Shown: positions 48,390 through 56,658 of the stretch, piece by piece
How the letters are laid out: each line of letters opens with the position of its first letter
Position numbering within the stretch: position 1 is the first letter of the stretch
DNA from: Liquorilactobacillus satsumensis DSM 16230 = JCM 12392
GTDB lineage: Bacteria; Bacillota; Bacilli; Lactobacillales; Lactobacillaceae
DNA length: 64,000 bases
NCBI RefSeq assembly: GCF_001435195.1
Contig: NZ_AZFQ01000054.1
Coordinates: 55,629 to 119,628, forward strand
Reading direction: 5' to 3'
Made by a program: the position numbers and the translations under genes
Notes under the pieces: model-generated
The model's input: the letters and a program-made list of their open reading frames with translations, nothing else
Database searches by the model: none
What the model was told of the DNA's origin: nothing

Positions 48390-50552
48390 TTAAATGATTT
48401 CAAAAGAAATCTTTTTCTGTGCATTAGCATCAAATCCTACATATAACTCGTATGCTCCACGATCAACACTGCTCGTCAAATCTTGATGCACGTACGCTAA
48501 TCTAGCTGTTGGAATCCTCATTTCAACCTTCTTTACAGTCTTAGCTTTAAGTGCAATTTTCTTAAACATTTTTAACTCTCTAACAGGACGTGCAGTCTCT
48601 GCAACGCATTGATGTGTGTAGCCCTGAATAACCGTTTGTCCATCAATCTGCGATTCATTTGCGACTGTAACTTCTAAACGTAGCTCATCGTTTTTAGCTA
48701 CCTGATTGTTTGCCAGAACAACTTCTTTAATTTCAAACGTGGCATAGCTTTGCCCATAGCCAAAACAATATAACGGTGAGTTTTGTTCATCAATATATTT
48801 AGACAAATATTTATTTTCTTTGTCTAGGCTATCTTCACCTGTCAATGGCCGTCCTGTACGCAGACTGTTGTAATATAAAGGAATTTGCCCAATGCTTCTT
48901 GGAAAGCTCATTGGTAATTTGCCGCTTGGATTGATTGCCCCCGCAATAATTTCGGTTATCGCTTGAGCTCCTCTGCTTCCTGGAAACCAAGGTAATAAAA
49001 CCGCATCTGACAGTTTGGAAACCTCAGTAAGCACTAAGGGTCTGCCGGTAACCACGAGCGTCACCACTTTTTTGCCAATCTTTTTAAGCGCTTTCAAAAG
49101 GGCCAATTGTTCTGCCGGTAACTCAAGGTGCGTCATGCTAGTTGCTTCCCCGCTTTGATCACTCGTCAAGCCGAGCGCAACAATCACGATTTGACTTGCT
49201 GCTGTTTTTTGCGCTAAAGCAACTAAATCCAATTCTTCTGCAGTAAAACTTTCTGTAAGTACCGTCATTTTTTTAAATTTACTCTGCAAGGCAGCTGCGA
49301 TCGTCATGTTTTCATGAGAATCACCTTTCCAAGACCAACTACCCAACAGGTCTTTTTCTCGTGCCAAGGGTCCCAATAACGTAATCTTAGTATTTGGTGA
49401 TAGAGGCAACAGATTTTCTTTGTTTTCCAGTAACACGGTGGACTCTTCAGCAGCTTTTTGTGCAATTTCTAAATTATCTTCTGTGAAAACATTTTTTTCT
49501 TCTTTTAAAGCATCCATTCCACGGAAAGGATCCGCAAATAATCCCAGCTCTTCTTTGAGTTTCAAAACACGGTAGACTGCTTCATCAAGCAAAGTAATCA
49601 ATTCTTGCGGTACATGTTCTCTTTTTTCGAGTTGTCGGCCTAGCTCACGATATGCAAACGACATCATATCAATGTCAACTCCGGCTTTCAAAGCCTTTAT
49701 CGCAGCCTCAGTTTGTGAAGAAGCTACTCCATGTTCCTTAAGCTCTCCAATCGCATTCCAATCAGAGATCAAAACACCGTTAAATCCTAGTTCTTTTCTA
49801 AGAATTGAGCGCATCAAAACTTGATTAGCAGTTGCCGGAACCCCAAACAAGGTATTAAAAGATGTCATCACAAGGCGGACGCCCGCTGCAAGTGCACGTT
49901 GATAGCCTTCTAGGTATTGATCTCTGAATTGCCATTCAGAAATATCTACAGTATTATATTCGCGTCCACCTTCAGCCGCACCATAAGCTGCAAAATGTTT
50001 CACACAAGCCGCAACGTGGTTTTCATCCAATGATTCCCCTCGTCCTTGAAAGCCCCTAACACTTGCTGCAGCTAAAGAACCATTCAAAAATGGATCTTCA
50101 CCATTAGCTTCCATTACACGCCCCCATCGTGGATCACGAACCAAATCAACCATAGGTGCAAAAACTGCGTGTAAGCCCGAAGCTGCTGCTTCTTTGGCAG
50201 CAATTTTAGCTGCCTGTTCCACTAATTCAGGATCAAAAGAACTGGCAAGTCCCAATGGAATTGGAAAGATCGTCTTATATCCATGAACGACATCTGCCAT
50301 AAATAACAACGGAATTTTCAACCGACTATGCTGCAAATAATCTGTTTGAATCTTTCGGGCCCGGTCAGCGCCGGAAATTCCCAATACTGAACCTACTGAG
50401 TACAATTCTTCAGTAGTCACCTTGGTTTTATCCGTTGGGCCGGTCAATGCAACTTCGTCTCCTTGAAAATAATCCGCACTTAGTTGCGAAAGCTGTTCAA
50501 CCTTTTCCAGCAAGCTCATTTTGTCGATTAGCTCGGTAATTCTAACGGTCAT
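48390..50552 (-). CDS. GH3 beta-glucosidase
   Basis: A 720-residue family 3 glycosidase with no signal peptide. The N-terminal barrel shows DPRWGRVMEANGEDP, VKHFAAYGAAEGG and the nucleophile aspartate in GVLISDWNAIGE (about residue 265). An alpha/beta sandwich and a C-terminal fibronectin-III-like domain follow. It should hydrolyse short beta-glucosides such as sophorose or laminaribiose left by the phosphorylase. AAAGGAGACTTTTT precedes ATG 50552; a strong promoter and operator lie just upstream. It is the first gene of the locus. Confidence 0.92.
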   Translation of the reverse strand: MTVRITELIDKMSLLEKVEQLSQLSADYFQGDEVALTGPTDKTKVTTEELYSVGSVLGISGADRARKIQTDYLQHSRLKIPLLFMADVVHGYKTIFPIPLGLASSFDPELVEQAAKIAAKEAAASGLHAVFAPMVDLVRDPRWGRVMEANGEDPFLNGSLAAASVRGFQGRGESLDENHVAACVKHFAAYGAAEGGREYNTVDISEWQFRDQYLEGYQRALAAGVRLVMTSFNTLFGVPATANQVLMRSILRKELGFNGVLISDWNAIGELKEHGVASSQTEAAIKALKAGVDIDMMSFAYRELGRQLEKREHVPQELITLLDEAVYRVLKLKEELGLFADPFRGMDALKEEKNVFTEDNLEIAQKAAEESTVLLENKENLLPLSPNTKITLLGPLAREKDLLGSWSWKGDSHENMTIAAALQSKFKKMTVLTESFTAEELDLVALAQKTAASQIVIVALGLTSDQSGEATSMTHLELPAEQLALLKALKKIGKKVVTLVVTGRPLVLTEVSKLSDAVLLPWFPGSRGAQAITEIIAGAINPSGKLPMSFPRSIGQIPLYYNSLRTGRPLTGEDSLDKENKYLSKYIDEQNSPLYCFGYGQSYATFEIKEVVLANNQVAKNDELRLEVTVANESQIDGQTVIQGYTHQCVAETARPVRELKMFKKIALKAKTVKKVEMRIPTARLAYVHQDLTSSVDRGAYELYVGFDANAQKKISFEII

Positions 50553-50573
50553 AAAAAGTCTCCTTTCATTTCA

Positions 50574-50620
50574 TTGAAACGTTTCAACAGGATTATATAG
50601 TATCTTAGTGGAACCGTCAA
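50574..50620 (-). promoter_or_regulatory. Sigma-A promoter with palindromic LacI-type operator before the GH3 gene
   Basis: Minus strand: TTGACG (50620-50615), exact 17-base spacer, TATAAT (50597-50592), then four bases later the perfect palindrome TTGAAACGTTTCAA (50587-50574), which overlaps the expected transcription start. The operator core equals that at 45242-45251. Confidence 0.8.
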
Positions 50621-50637
50621 CATCTTTTTGATAGCGC

Positions 50638-50826
50638 ATACAGATATACGGATTCAAAAAGAGTATGCTCCATAAAGCAGTAAAACTTGAGTACTACCAT
50701 GGAATTACAAACAACATGCGCCTTTTACGCTGAGTCATTCGCAGTTAAACAGAGTATTTTGACTCATGAAACACGTTTATCCGAAGTAAAATAGGGGGCT
50801 GAGTCAAAATTTAACTTTTGGCCCAG
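50638..50826 (-). repeat. Composite intergenic repeat, copy 2
   Basis: Minus-strand order as in copy 1: hairpin (GGGGCTGGGCCAAAAG... and its partner), then CGGATAAACGTGTTTCAT near 50780-50760, then a variable palindromic part, ending near CTTTATGGAGCATACTC. The hairpin may end a transcript running from the DMT/DUF1801 side or from the other strand. Confidence 0.65.
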
Positions 50827-50905
50827 CCCCTTCACCATTTTAACCCACAACTTGTCCACATAATTATTAATTAAAAACTAAAACCTGATTATTCAGCAAT
50901 GCTGA

Positions 50906-51247
50906 TCATTTCAACCGTAATTCCTTTTTTCGTTCCAAGATCATTTTCCTAATCAAAGCCTCCGGTAACGGCTTTTGGTACGGGAATTGAACAGCTCCTT
51001 TACTGGTTTTATAGCTAACTAGCTGCGCTGCAAAGTGCTCAATTACTTTTGGTGTTGGATAAAATCCGAGATGTTTTTGCATCCCTGCAAAATGAAGCAG
51101 GTTTTCATGCTGATAAAAAGTAGGTATCCCATAACTGATCTTCTCAGTTGCTTCCGGTAATAATTCTTTTGCAAGACGATAAAGTGCTTCAAGATGCGGT
51201 TTTTGTTCTGCTGGAGCAGCCTCAATATACTCTGAAATCAGAGTCAT
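50906..51247 (-). CDS. DUF1801-family protein (YdhG/iron-chaperone-like fold)
   Basis: A 113-residue protein of the DUF1801 group: ISEYIEAAPAEQKPHLEALY at the start, ATEKISYGIPTF in the middle and KGAVQFPYQKPLPEALIRKM near the end. The family has a frataxin-like fold and uncertain function. The start is ATG 51247, five bases after GGGGGG. It appears monocistronic. Confidence 0.85.
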   Translation of the reverse strand: MTLISEYIEAAPAEQKPHLEALYRLAKELLPEATEKISYGIPTFYQHENLLHFAGMQKHLGFYPTPKVIEHFAAQLVSYKTSKGAVQFPYQKPLPEALIRKMILERKKELRLK

Positions 51248-51402
51248 GTTGTCCCCCCCTTTCACTGCCTAGTATACTTGATAAATCATTTTAACTGTTG
51301 CATTAAGTCCGACTGTGCTGCCTAATTGAACATTATAATTTTTAAAGCCCTTCAAATTATTCTCGACTGGCTTTATCTTCCAAGATTAACATTGAAAATA
51401 CT

Positions 51403-51479
51403 AAAAAAGACTCGCAGCTTGAGTCCTTTCCATGCAAACTGCAATAACAAACTTCATGGAAAAAATTCAGCTAAGAGTC
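51403..51479 (-). terminator. Complex hairpin with U-run between the DMT and DUF1801 genes
   Basis: On the minus strand GACTC (51425-51421) pairs with GAGTC (51413-51409) ahead of six T. Upstream, TTTCCATG/CATGGAAA arms (51462-51455 and 51434-51427) make a second stem. A third GACTC (51479-51475) with AGCT could pair with the terminator's 3' strand instead, an alternative fold. It may be the DMT terminator, a small RNA or a DUF1801 leader. The rest of 51248-51592 shows nothing. Confidence 0.5.
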
Positions 51480-51592
51480 ATTTTCAATTTTATTGTTTTA
51501 AAAACTTTCAGGGTTACTGACACTAAGGAGCTTAACTTACACGTTTGTGCATTGATTGTGTGTTCTCCAAAAATTGCATTATTAGTAATATT

Positions 51593-52501
51593 TTATTTTT
51601 CAAGGACTTCGGTTTGGGTTTGAATTGCTTTGCGTCTTGCCTCAGAAACCACGATGGAAATAATGACCAATATCAAGGCGAGCACATCTGTCACTTTTAA
51701 CGCGGTGTGATAAAAAAGCACTGCGACTAATGTTGAAGCCACTGGAACAACTGCCATTGAGATGCCCGCAAAGCTTGCTGGAACCTGTGTAATTCCGATA
51801 TATGTTAATAAGTATGGCAGCAAAATTGCTCCAATTCCATAATAAAACACCTGCGCCCATAACGAGAAATTCATTACACTCCAGTTGAAGGAAAAAGCCT
51901 GGTAGATCCCGATCGGAAGTGTGATGATAAAACTGATGGTGAATAAACCGGCAGTTAACGTAAACGGCGGGAGTTCGACTGAAAACCGTTTTGCATAAAT
52001 AAAGAACAGCGAAACACAAACAACTGCCAAAATCATCAGCAGTAAACCGATAATGTTGCCTCCATGACTGGATGCGCCATTTACATTCATCACAAGAACT
52101 GAAGCAACTGCAAACCCAATCGCTAATACTTTCTGCCAAATCAAAGATTCACGTAAAATAAAAAACGAAAGAATTAAGGTCACCGCTGGCGTTAAGCTGT
52201 TAATCACTGCAACAGAAACTGCACTTGAGTATTTTAATCCATATAGTAAGAACAAGGTGTACAAAACAACCCCTAACAAACTTGACATCAGAATCCCAAC
52301 CATATTTTTCCGACCGATGTCAGTTAGTTTTATCCCATCTACGTGCCTTGCCAAAGGGACCATCACGATACAAGCAATCCCAAATGTCATTGCAGTAAAT
52401 AGCCACACGGGAATCGTAGCCACTGAAACTTGGACAATCGGAATGCTAATCCCAAACAAAACTGCCTGCAAAATAATAAAAATATGTCCTCTGTTCATCA
52501 T
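51593..52501 (-). CDS. DMT/EamA-family transporter
   Basis: A 302-residue membrane protein with ten predicted membrane segments in two EamA repeats (around residues 8-140 and 155-285), including a SLTPAVTLILSFFILRESLIW segment typical of the family. Members mostly export amino acids or other metabolites. AAAGGATGTAAATT precedes ATG 52501. It is divergent from a MerR-family gene with matching dyads in both promoter regions and a terminator hairpin in its leader, so its expression is probably induced by a ligand of that regulator. Confidence 0.88.
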   Translation of the reverse strand: MMNRGHIFIILQAVLFGISIPIVQVSVATIPVWLFTAMTFGIACIVMVPLARHVDGIKLTDIGRKNMVGILMSSLLGVVLYTLFLLYGLKYSSAVSVAVINSLTPAVTLILSFFILRESLIWQKVLAIGFAVASVLVMNVNGASSHGGNIIGLLLMILAVVCVSLFFIYAKRFSVELPPFTLTAGLFTISFIITLPIGIYQAFSFNWSVMNFSLWAQVFYYGIGAILLPYLLTYIGITQVPASFAGISMAVVPVASTLVAVLFYHTALKVTDVLALILVIISIVVSEARRKAIQTQTEVLEK

Positions 52502-52571
52502 AATTTACATCCTTTCTTTAAGCCTGATCCAACCTTGGCTTCTGTGACGTTTGAATTTCGTTGTCCACTAA

Positions 52572-52590
52572 ATGTTATATTAAGTTACAT
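52572..52590. promoter_or_regulatory. 19-bp dyad, copy near the DMT gene
   Basis: ATGTTATATTAAGTTACAT has the imperfect dyad ATGTNA-N7-TNACAT. It is almost identical to the site at 52697-52715 and likely a MerR-family binding site. Confidence 0.55.
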
Positions 52591-52603
52591 ACAACATTGA
52601 AAT

Positions 52604-52668
52604 TATAAAAAAAAGACCCAACCAACAACTTATAGGCGTATAATAAAGCCTATAGTTCCTAGAGGGTC
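52604..52668 (-). terminator. Terminator-like hairpin in the DMT leader
   Basis: On the minus strand GACCC (52668-52664) and the inner AACTATAGGC pair with GCCTATAAGTT and GGGTC (52619-52615), followed by eight T. It lies about 100 bases before the DMT start, between the two dyads, so it may attenuate DMT transcription. Confidence 0.6.
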
Positions 52669-52696
52669 AAGCTTGAAAAGCAATAAACAGCATTAT

Positions 52697-52715
52697 ATGT
52701 TATATTTAGTGACAT
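52697..52715. promoter_or_regulatory. 19-bp dyad, copy near the MerR gene
   Basis: ATGTTATATTTAGTGACAT repeats the site at 52572-52590 with two or three changes and has a better dyad (ATGTTA...TGACAT). It lies about 70 bases before the regulator start and would allow autoregulation. Confidence 0.55.
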
Positions 52716-52785
52716 ATATTTTGAAAATTAACATTTTCTCTCAAAAAAACTTAAATTCGCAACTGCTGCAAAGGAGTGGGTCACT

Positions 52786-53622
52786 ATGAAAACTTATTTT
52801 TCAATTGGTGAAATGTCCAAAATAAATAATATTTCCATTCAAGCCTTGCGTTACTATGACCAAATTGATCTGTTTAAACCCAATTATATAAATCCTAAAA
52901 ATCACTACCGCTACTATCACATCAAACAATTTTTTTATCTGGACATTATCAAGTATCTAAAGTACATTAACACCCCGCTAGCAGAGATAAAAAGCATCAT
53001 TAACAGCGGCCCTGAGACTATGTATTCCTTTCTGGATGCTCAAGAAGCTGTTATTCGTGCAAAAGTCGACAAATTACAAAGAAGTCAACAACTGATCAAT
53101 ATGAGAAAAAGTCAGCTTGCGGCGCAATTGCTGCTAAAAAAACAAGAACTTGGGAAAGTGTATACGCGCACCATCCCAGAACGCCCGATTCTAAAAGTCG
53201 CATGCGCGCGGATTACACCTTATGATGAACCAGATCTTTATATGCATGAATTAGCAGCTTTCTTAGAAAAAGCGGGTAGTCTGGTGGATAATCATTATGG
53301 CTGCATCTACCCGTTAAAACCTTATTCAAGCAGTGCTGCGATCCATTACGAGGCCGTCTACACCTCAGTTGTAACCCAGCCGCTCATCCCCTTATCTTCA
53401 AAGATTAGCAGTGGGTTGATCCCAGCCGGAAAGTATCTTTGTATTGCCTTTGAATGGTCAAGTGAGCATTACTATCGGTACTATTCCAAACTATTAACGG
53501 CTGCCAATAAAAGAAAGCTCCCCCCAAATGCACTTGTTTATGAAGTCTCCTTACCTAACAACTACAATTCCGCTCAAAAAGAAAATTTCATTACAGAATT
53601 GCAAATTTTAATAAATAATTAG
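52786..53622 (+). CDS. MerR-family regulator with GyrI-like effector domain
   Basis: A 278-residue BmrR-type regulator. The N-terminal winged helix has YFSIGEMSKINNISIQALRYY and the NHYRYYHIKQF wing; a coiled-coil (residues 85-120) joins it to a C-terminal GyrI/effector domain of about 150 residues. Such regulators bind hydrophobic or cationic ligands and activate efflux pumps by twisting a long-spacer promoter. AAAGGAGTGGGTCACT precedes ATG 52786. Its divergent neighbour is a DMT transporter, the likely target. Confidence 0.88.
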   Translation: MKTYFSIGEMSKINNISIQALRYYDQIDLFKPNYINPKNHYRYYHIKQFFYLDIIKYLKYINTPLAEIKSIINSGPETMYSFLDAQEAVIRAKVDKLQRSQQLINMRKSQLAAQLLLKKQELGKVYTRTIPERPILKVACARITPYDEPDLYMHELAAFLEKAGSLVDNHYGCIYPLKPYSSSAAIHYEAVYTSVVTQPLIPLSSKISSGLIPAGKYLCIAFEWSSEHYYRYYSKLLTAANKRKLPPNALVYEVSLPNNYNSAQKENFITELQILINN

Positions 53623-53634
53623 CGCTCATCGGCG

Positions 53635-53668
53635 CCTGTTATTGCATTTCTTCTGAAACAGGATTTTT
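53635..53668 (+). terminator. Terminator of the MerR-family gene
   Basis: CCTGTT (53635-53640) pairs with AACAGG (53657-53662), followed by ATTTTT on the plus strand, 13 bases after the stop. Confidence 0.6.
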
Positions 53669-53679
53669 AAAATTCAAGC

Positions 53680-53705
53680 AAAAAAAAGAGAACCTCCTCG
53701 GCTCC
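53680..53705 (-). terminator. Terminator of the membrane-protein gene
   Basis: Minus-strand GAGCC...GGTTCTC stem (53705-53688) followed by a run of seven to eight T, about 30 bases after the stop of the gene at 53737. Confidence 0.5.
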
Positions 53706-53736
53706 CGTTTGATTCCCAAAATTATTTTGACCGTAA

Positions 53737-54339
53737 TTATGACTTAATTTCTTCATGAGCCCTGCGCTTAAAGAAAGAATTCATCGCAGTTGACTTGCGT
53801 CTGATGAACATCAGGTATGCAAGATTGGCAAAACCTAGTAATTCCCAGGTCCGCCAATCATCACCCGTCTCAGTGAGCTTCGTGAAAATAGCTAAATCGG
53901 CTATTATTTCTTTGACTAATGCATGCGCAAACTTATAAAAATTAAAATTCTCATTAAAATCGCCATTCAAAAACAAAGAAATCAAAAATATCAGTATCCA
54001 GCCAACTAAATACGTTCTTCCACCTCTAGCATACAATGCCTTTTGATAAGCATTCACTTCCTGTCCATTCTGATCAGTGAAAAAGTACCTGGACTCTATT
54101 TTCATTACTTTGTCTTTAAAGCTGCGACTTTGGTAAAATCCAATTCCAATGGCCAACAAAAGGATGATAATAATGCTAATAAGATCAATTATATGAGTGA
54201 AATTAAACTTAGTGATGAATTGGTATAAACAAAAAAAAGGCAGAAACAAGAATCTGATTTTGGTTACTCTGGAGAATTCGAACTGATCATACACAAAATA
54301 TATAACGATTATCAAAGAGATGATTGGAGAAAATAACAT
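53737..54339 (-). CDS. Membrane protein of unknown function
   Basis: I do not recognise this 200-residue protein. It has four or so hydrophobic segments (residues 5-20, 28-45, 48-68 and 110-128), a soluble stretch between 70 and 108 (RYFFTDQNGQEVNAYQKALY), and a charged C terminus (IRRKSTAMNSFFKRRAHEE). AGGGGGAACCACA precedes ATG 54339. No neighbour shares its strand closely, so no function is suggested. Confidence 0.7.
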   Translation of the reverse strand: MLFSPIISLIIVIYFVYDQFEFSRVTKIRFLFLPFFCLYQFITKFNFTHIIDLISIIIILLLAIGIGFYQSRSFKDKVMKIESRYFFTDQNGQEVNAYQKALYARGGRTYLVGWILIFLISLFLNGDFNENFNFYKFAHALVKEIIADLAIFTKLTETGDDWRTWELLGFANLAYLMFIRRKSTAMNSFFKRRAHEEIKS

Positions 54340-54577
54340 TGTGGTTCCCCCTAGGCTTTTAAGTTCCTTTTATACTTTTCATTATACAGTCGGTTGTATC
54401 TTTTGGCTAAAAAAAACAAAAGCTCCCATTCCTTTGCTCAGAGTCGTGGCAGCTTTTTACTTCGAGCACATTTGGGCATTAAGATTAGGCTTTAGTGAAT
54501 TCAAAGTTTGACAATTTTTGATTTTTAATTGTTTTGTGCTCTTATTTGCAGTAGAATAGCACAGTTAAAATAAAATA
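54340..54577. other. Intergenic region with a hairpin
   Basis: AAAAGCTCCCA and TGGCAGCTTTT (about 54419-54461) can form a stem with T runs on both strands. No gene lies upstream on the plus strand, so it may mark the end of a lost gene or be a leader element. Nothing else is seen. Confidence 0.35.
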
Positions 54578-54623
54578 TTGGAGTATGGTACATCCTTAAA
54601 CCTCCGAAAAAAAACAAAGGGAG
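54578..54623 (+). ncRNA. Candidate preQ1 riboswitch (class I-like pseudoknot)
   Basis: TTGGAG (54578-54583) pairs with CTCCGA (54602-54607). The hairpin loop contains CCTT (54594-54597), which can pair with AAGG (54617-54620) inside the ribosome binding site AAAGGGAG. An A-rich linker joins them. This H-type pseudoknot with an A-rich tail ending in the Shine-Dalgarno sequence is how class I preQ1 switches are built. The loop (18 bases) is longer than the usual 11-12, so this may be a variant or a chance fold. The genes that follow make or move queuosine precursors. Confidence 0.45.
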
Positions 54624-54630
54624 TTTTTTT

Positions 54631-55164
54631 ATGTCTAAAAACACTACAACACAATCCTCTCGCACTAAAACCGAATTCGGTCACGTTTCTCACCTGGGCA
54701 GCACCCACACCGCTTATGCAGCAGATTATGATCCAACGCTGCTTGAAACCTTCGTTAATAAACATCCAGAAAATGATTATTTAGTCTCATTTGATGCATA
54801 TGAATTCACCAGTCTGTGCCCTAAGACCGGTCAGCCAGACTTCGCTAAAGTCTATCTTTCATACATTCCGACACAAAACATGGTTGAAAGCAAAAGTTTA
54901 AAACTTTATTTATTCAGTTTTCGAAATCACGGTGATTTTCATGAAGACTGCATGAATATTATTTTAAATGATCTCTATCAATTAATGAATCCAAAGTATA
55001 TTGAAGTTTTAGGATTATTCACGCCACGTGGCGGAATTTCAATCTATCCATTCGTAAATCGCGTTAACCCGGAGTTCGAAACCCCTGAACTTAAAGAACT
55101 GGCCTTCCAACGCAAAGTCAATGTTTTAAATCAGTTACCGCAGTATAAAAATTTTGTAAGGTAG
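54631..55164 (+). CDS. queF: NADPH-dependent preQ0 reductase
   Basis: A 177-residue single-domain QueF that reduces preQ0 to preQ1 with NADPH. The catalytic cysteine is in [13 protein letters not shown], and the family NADPH motif is [19 protein letters not shown]. The C-terminal [13 protein letters not shown] segment completes the tunnel fold. Length fits the YkvM type of Bacillus. AAAGGGAG precedes ATG 54631. It is the first gene of queF-queC-queT. Confidence 0.95.
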   Translation: MSKNTTTQSSRTKTEFGHVSHLGSTHTAYAADYDPTLLETFVNKHPENDYLVSFDAYEFTSLCPKTGQPDFAKVYLSYIPTQNMVESKSLKLYLFSFRNHGDFHEDCMNIILNDLYQLMNPKYIEVLGLFTPRGGISIYPFVNRVNPEFETPELKELAFQRKVNVLNQLPQYKNFVR

Positions 55165-55174
55165 GTCTTTTTTA

Positions 55175-55876
55175 ATGGATGAAATTATTTTACTTTCAGG
55201 CGGATTAGACTCCGCGGTGTGTTTAGCTCAAGCAGTCGCAACTCACGGAAAAAACAATGTCTTAGCGTTATCATTTGCTTATGGTCAAAAACACCAATTA
55301 GAACTGGAAAACGCACGGAAAGTTGCTGCTTATTATCAAGTTGAGTATGTAGTTGCTCACATTGATCACCAGTTATTTAACGGTTCCACTTCAACACTGC
55401 TAACAGGTAATGGTGCGATCGCACAGCAGAGTTATGCCGCAATCATTGCAGAACAAGGCAGTGGCACTGTTGATACCTATGTTCCCTTTCGCAATGGGCT
55501 AATGCTGTCACAAGCTACTGCCCTAGCTTACAGCCAACAAGCTGCCCAAGTCTGTTACGGTGCGCACGCAGATGATGCAGCTGGGCAGGCTTATCCGGAT
55601 TGCACTCCCGAGTTTTATCACGCAATGAATGCCGCAATTAGCGCTGGAACAGCAGGAAAGGTTAGTCTGGCTGCACCTTTAATCAAGTTGAATAAAGCTG
55701 GAGTTGTCAAACTTGGAATCGCGTTGCACGTTCCTTTTGCCTTAACGCGTTCTTGTTATGCCGGACAACAGGCTGCTTGCGGAAAATGTGCAACTTGTCG
55801 TGATCGGATTGCAGCTTTCAAGGCTAATAAGCTCAAAGATCCGATTGCCTACCAAACTTCAATTACTTGGTCATAA
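55175..55876 (+). CDS. queC: 7-cyano-7-deazaguanine (preQ0) synthase
   Basis: A 233-residue enzyme that turns 7-carboxy-7-deazaguanine into preQ0 with ATP and ammonia. The PP-loop is LSGGLDSAVCLAQA at residues 6-19. The zinc site near the C terminus reads CYAGQQAACGKCATC, with four cysteines. The gene starts 11 bases after queF and supplies its substrate. Confidence 0.96.
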   Translation: MDEIILLSGGLDSAVCLAQAVATHGKNNVLALSFAYGQKHQLELENARKVAAYYQVEYVVAHIDHQLFNGSTSTLLTGNGAIAQQSYAAIIAEQGSGTVDTYVPFRNGLMLSQATALAYSQQAAQVCYGAHADDAAGQAYPDCTPEFYHAMNAAISAGTAGKVSLAAPLIKLNKAGVVKLGIALHVPFALTRSCYAGQQAACGKCATCRDRIAAFKANKLKDPIAYQTSITWS

Positions 55877-55902
55877 CTCACAGAGAAAAGGAATTATAAA
55901 GC

Positions 55903-56403
55903 ATGCATAAAAATTTAAAAATATTAACTATCAATGCTGTCTTAGCCGCATGTTATGTCGTCATCACGGCTTTGTTTGCCAGTTTTTCATTTGGAGTCAT
56001 TCAAGTCAGAGTCTCAACGGCGCTCTATCAACTGGTAGCCTATGACAAAAAATTCTACTGGGGAATGGTTTTAGGGGTTGTAGTTGCAAACCTGCTTTTC
56101 AGTCCATTCGGGCTGCTTGATATTTTAGTGGGCTTAGGTGTCACCGGTATTGGCTTAGCAGTCGCAATTTTAATTAATCAAAGAACCCAAAATTTACTAG
56201 TCCGGTCTGTGGTAGTCGGTCTGTGTGTCTCATGCGGGATGATTTTTGTCGCACTTGAATTGCACGCGGTCTCGCATGTTCCCTTTTGGCTTACCTATGC
56301 TTACCTGTTCGCTGGTCAATTAATTTCACAAATCATTGGCTACGTTATCTTTGCTGTCATTAATCGCAAAGTCAAACTTGTTGACCTTGTGAAACAAGCA
56401 TAA
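55903..56403 (+). CDS. queT: Queuosine precursor transporter, QueT type
   Basis: A 166-residue membrane protein with about five hydrophobic segments, of the QueT/COG4708 type, an ECF-transporter S component for queuosine precursors. Typical are the N-terminal LKILTINAVLAACYVVITALF, SFGVIQVRVSTALY, LFSPFGLLDILVG and a C-terminal lysine-rich tail. AAAAGGAATTATAAAGC precedes ATG 55903. It needs the housekeeping ECF energising module, which is not in this window. Confidence 0.9.
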   Translation: MHKNLKILTINAVLAACYVVITALFASFSFGVIQVRVSTALYQLVAYDKKFYWGMVLGVVVANLLFSPFGLLDILVGLGVTGIGLAVAILINQRTQNLLVRSVVVGLCVSCGMIFVALELHAVSHVPFWLTYAYLFAGQLISQIIGYVIFAVINRKVKLVDLVKQA

Positions 56404-56449
56404 TTTTTATATATTTATGAAGCACTGATGAATCCGGTTGAACACGCAT

Positions 56450-56634
56450 CTTAGTAAGAGAAAGTATGACATCAGTCGGAAAAATTGACTTTGAGAACTC
56501 ATTATATTGATGTGCGCAAGATAAAACAAAAAATAGCATGTATCAAAATTGATAAATGTGTTTAACTCGCTCTAAACAGCGAATAAAATAATCAGGCTGG
56601 GACCAAAAGATTAACTTGATCCCAGCCTGATTAT
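56450..56634 (-). repeat. Composite intergenic repeat, copy 3, with terminator hairpin
   Basis: The hairpin CAGGCTGGGATCAAGTT.../...GGTCCCAGCCTG (56634-56593 on the minus strand) comes first, followed by a diverged spacer. The far end reads ACTGATGTCATACTTTC, close to ACTTATGTCACACTCTC of copy 1. It lies between the convergent queT and oppA-like genes and probably terminates both. Confidence 0.6.
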
Positions 56635-56658
56635 TTATTTTTTAATTGTTTTCATTAA

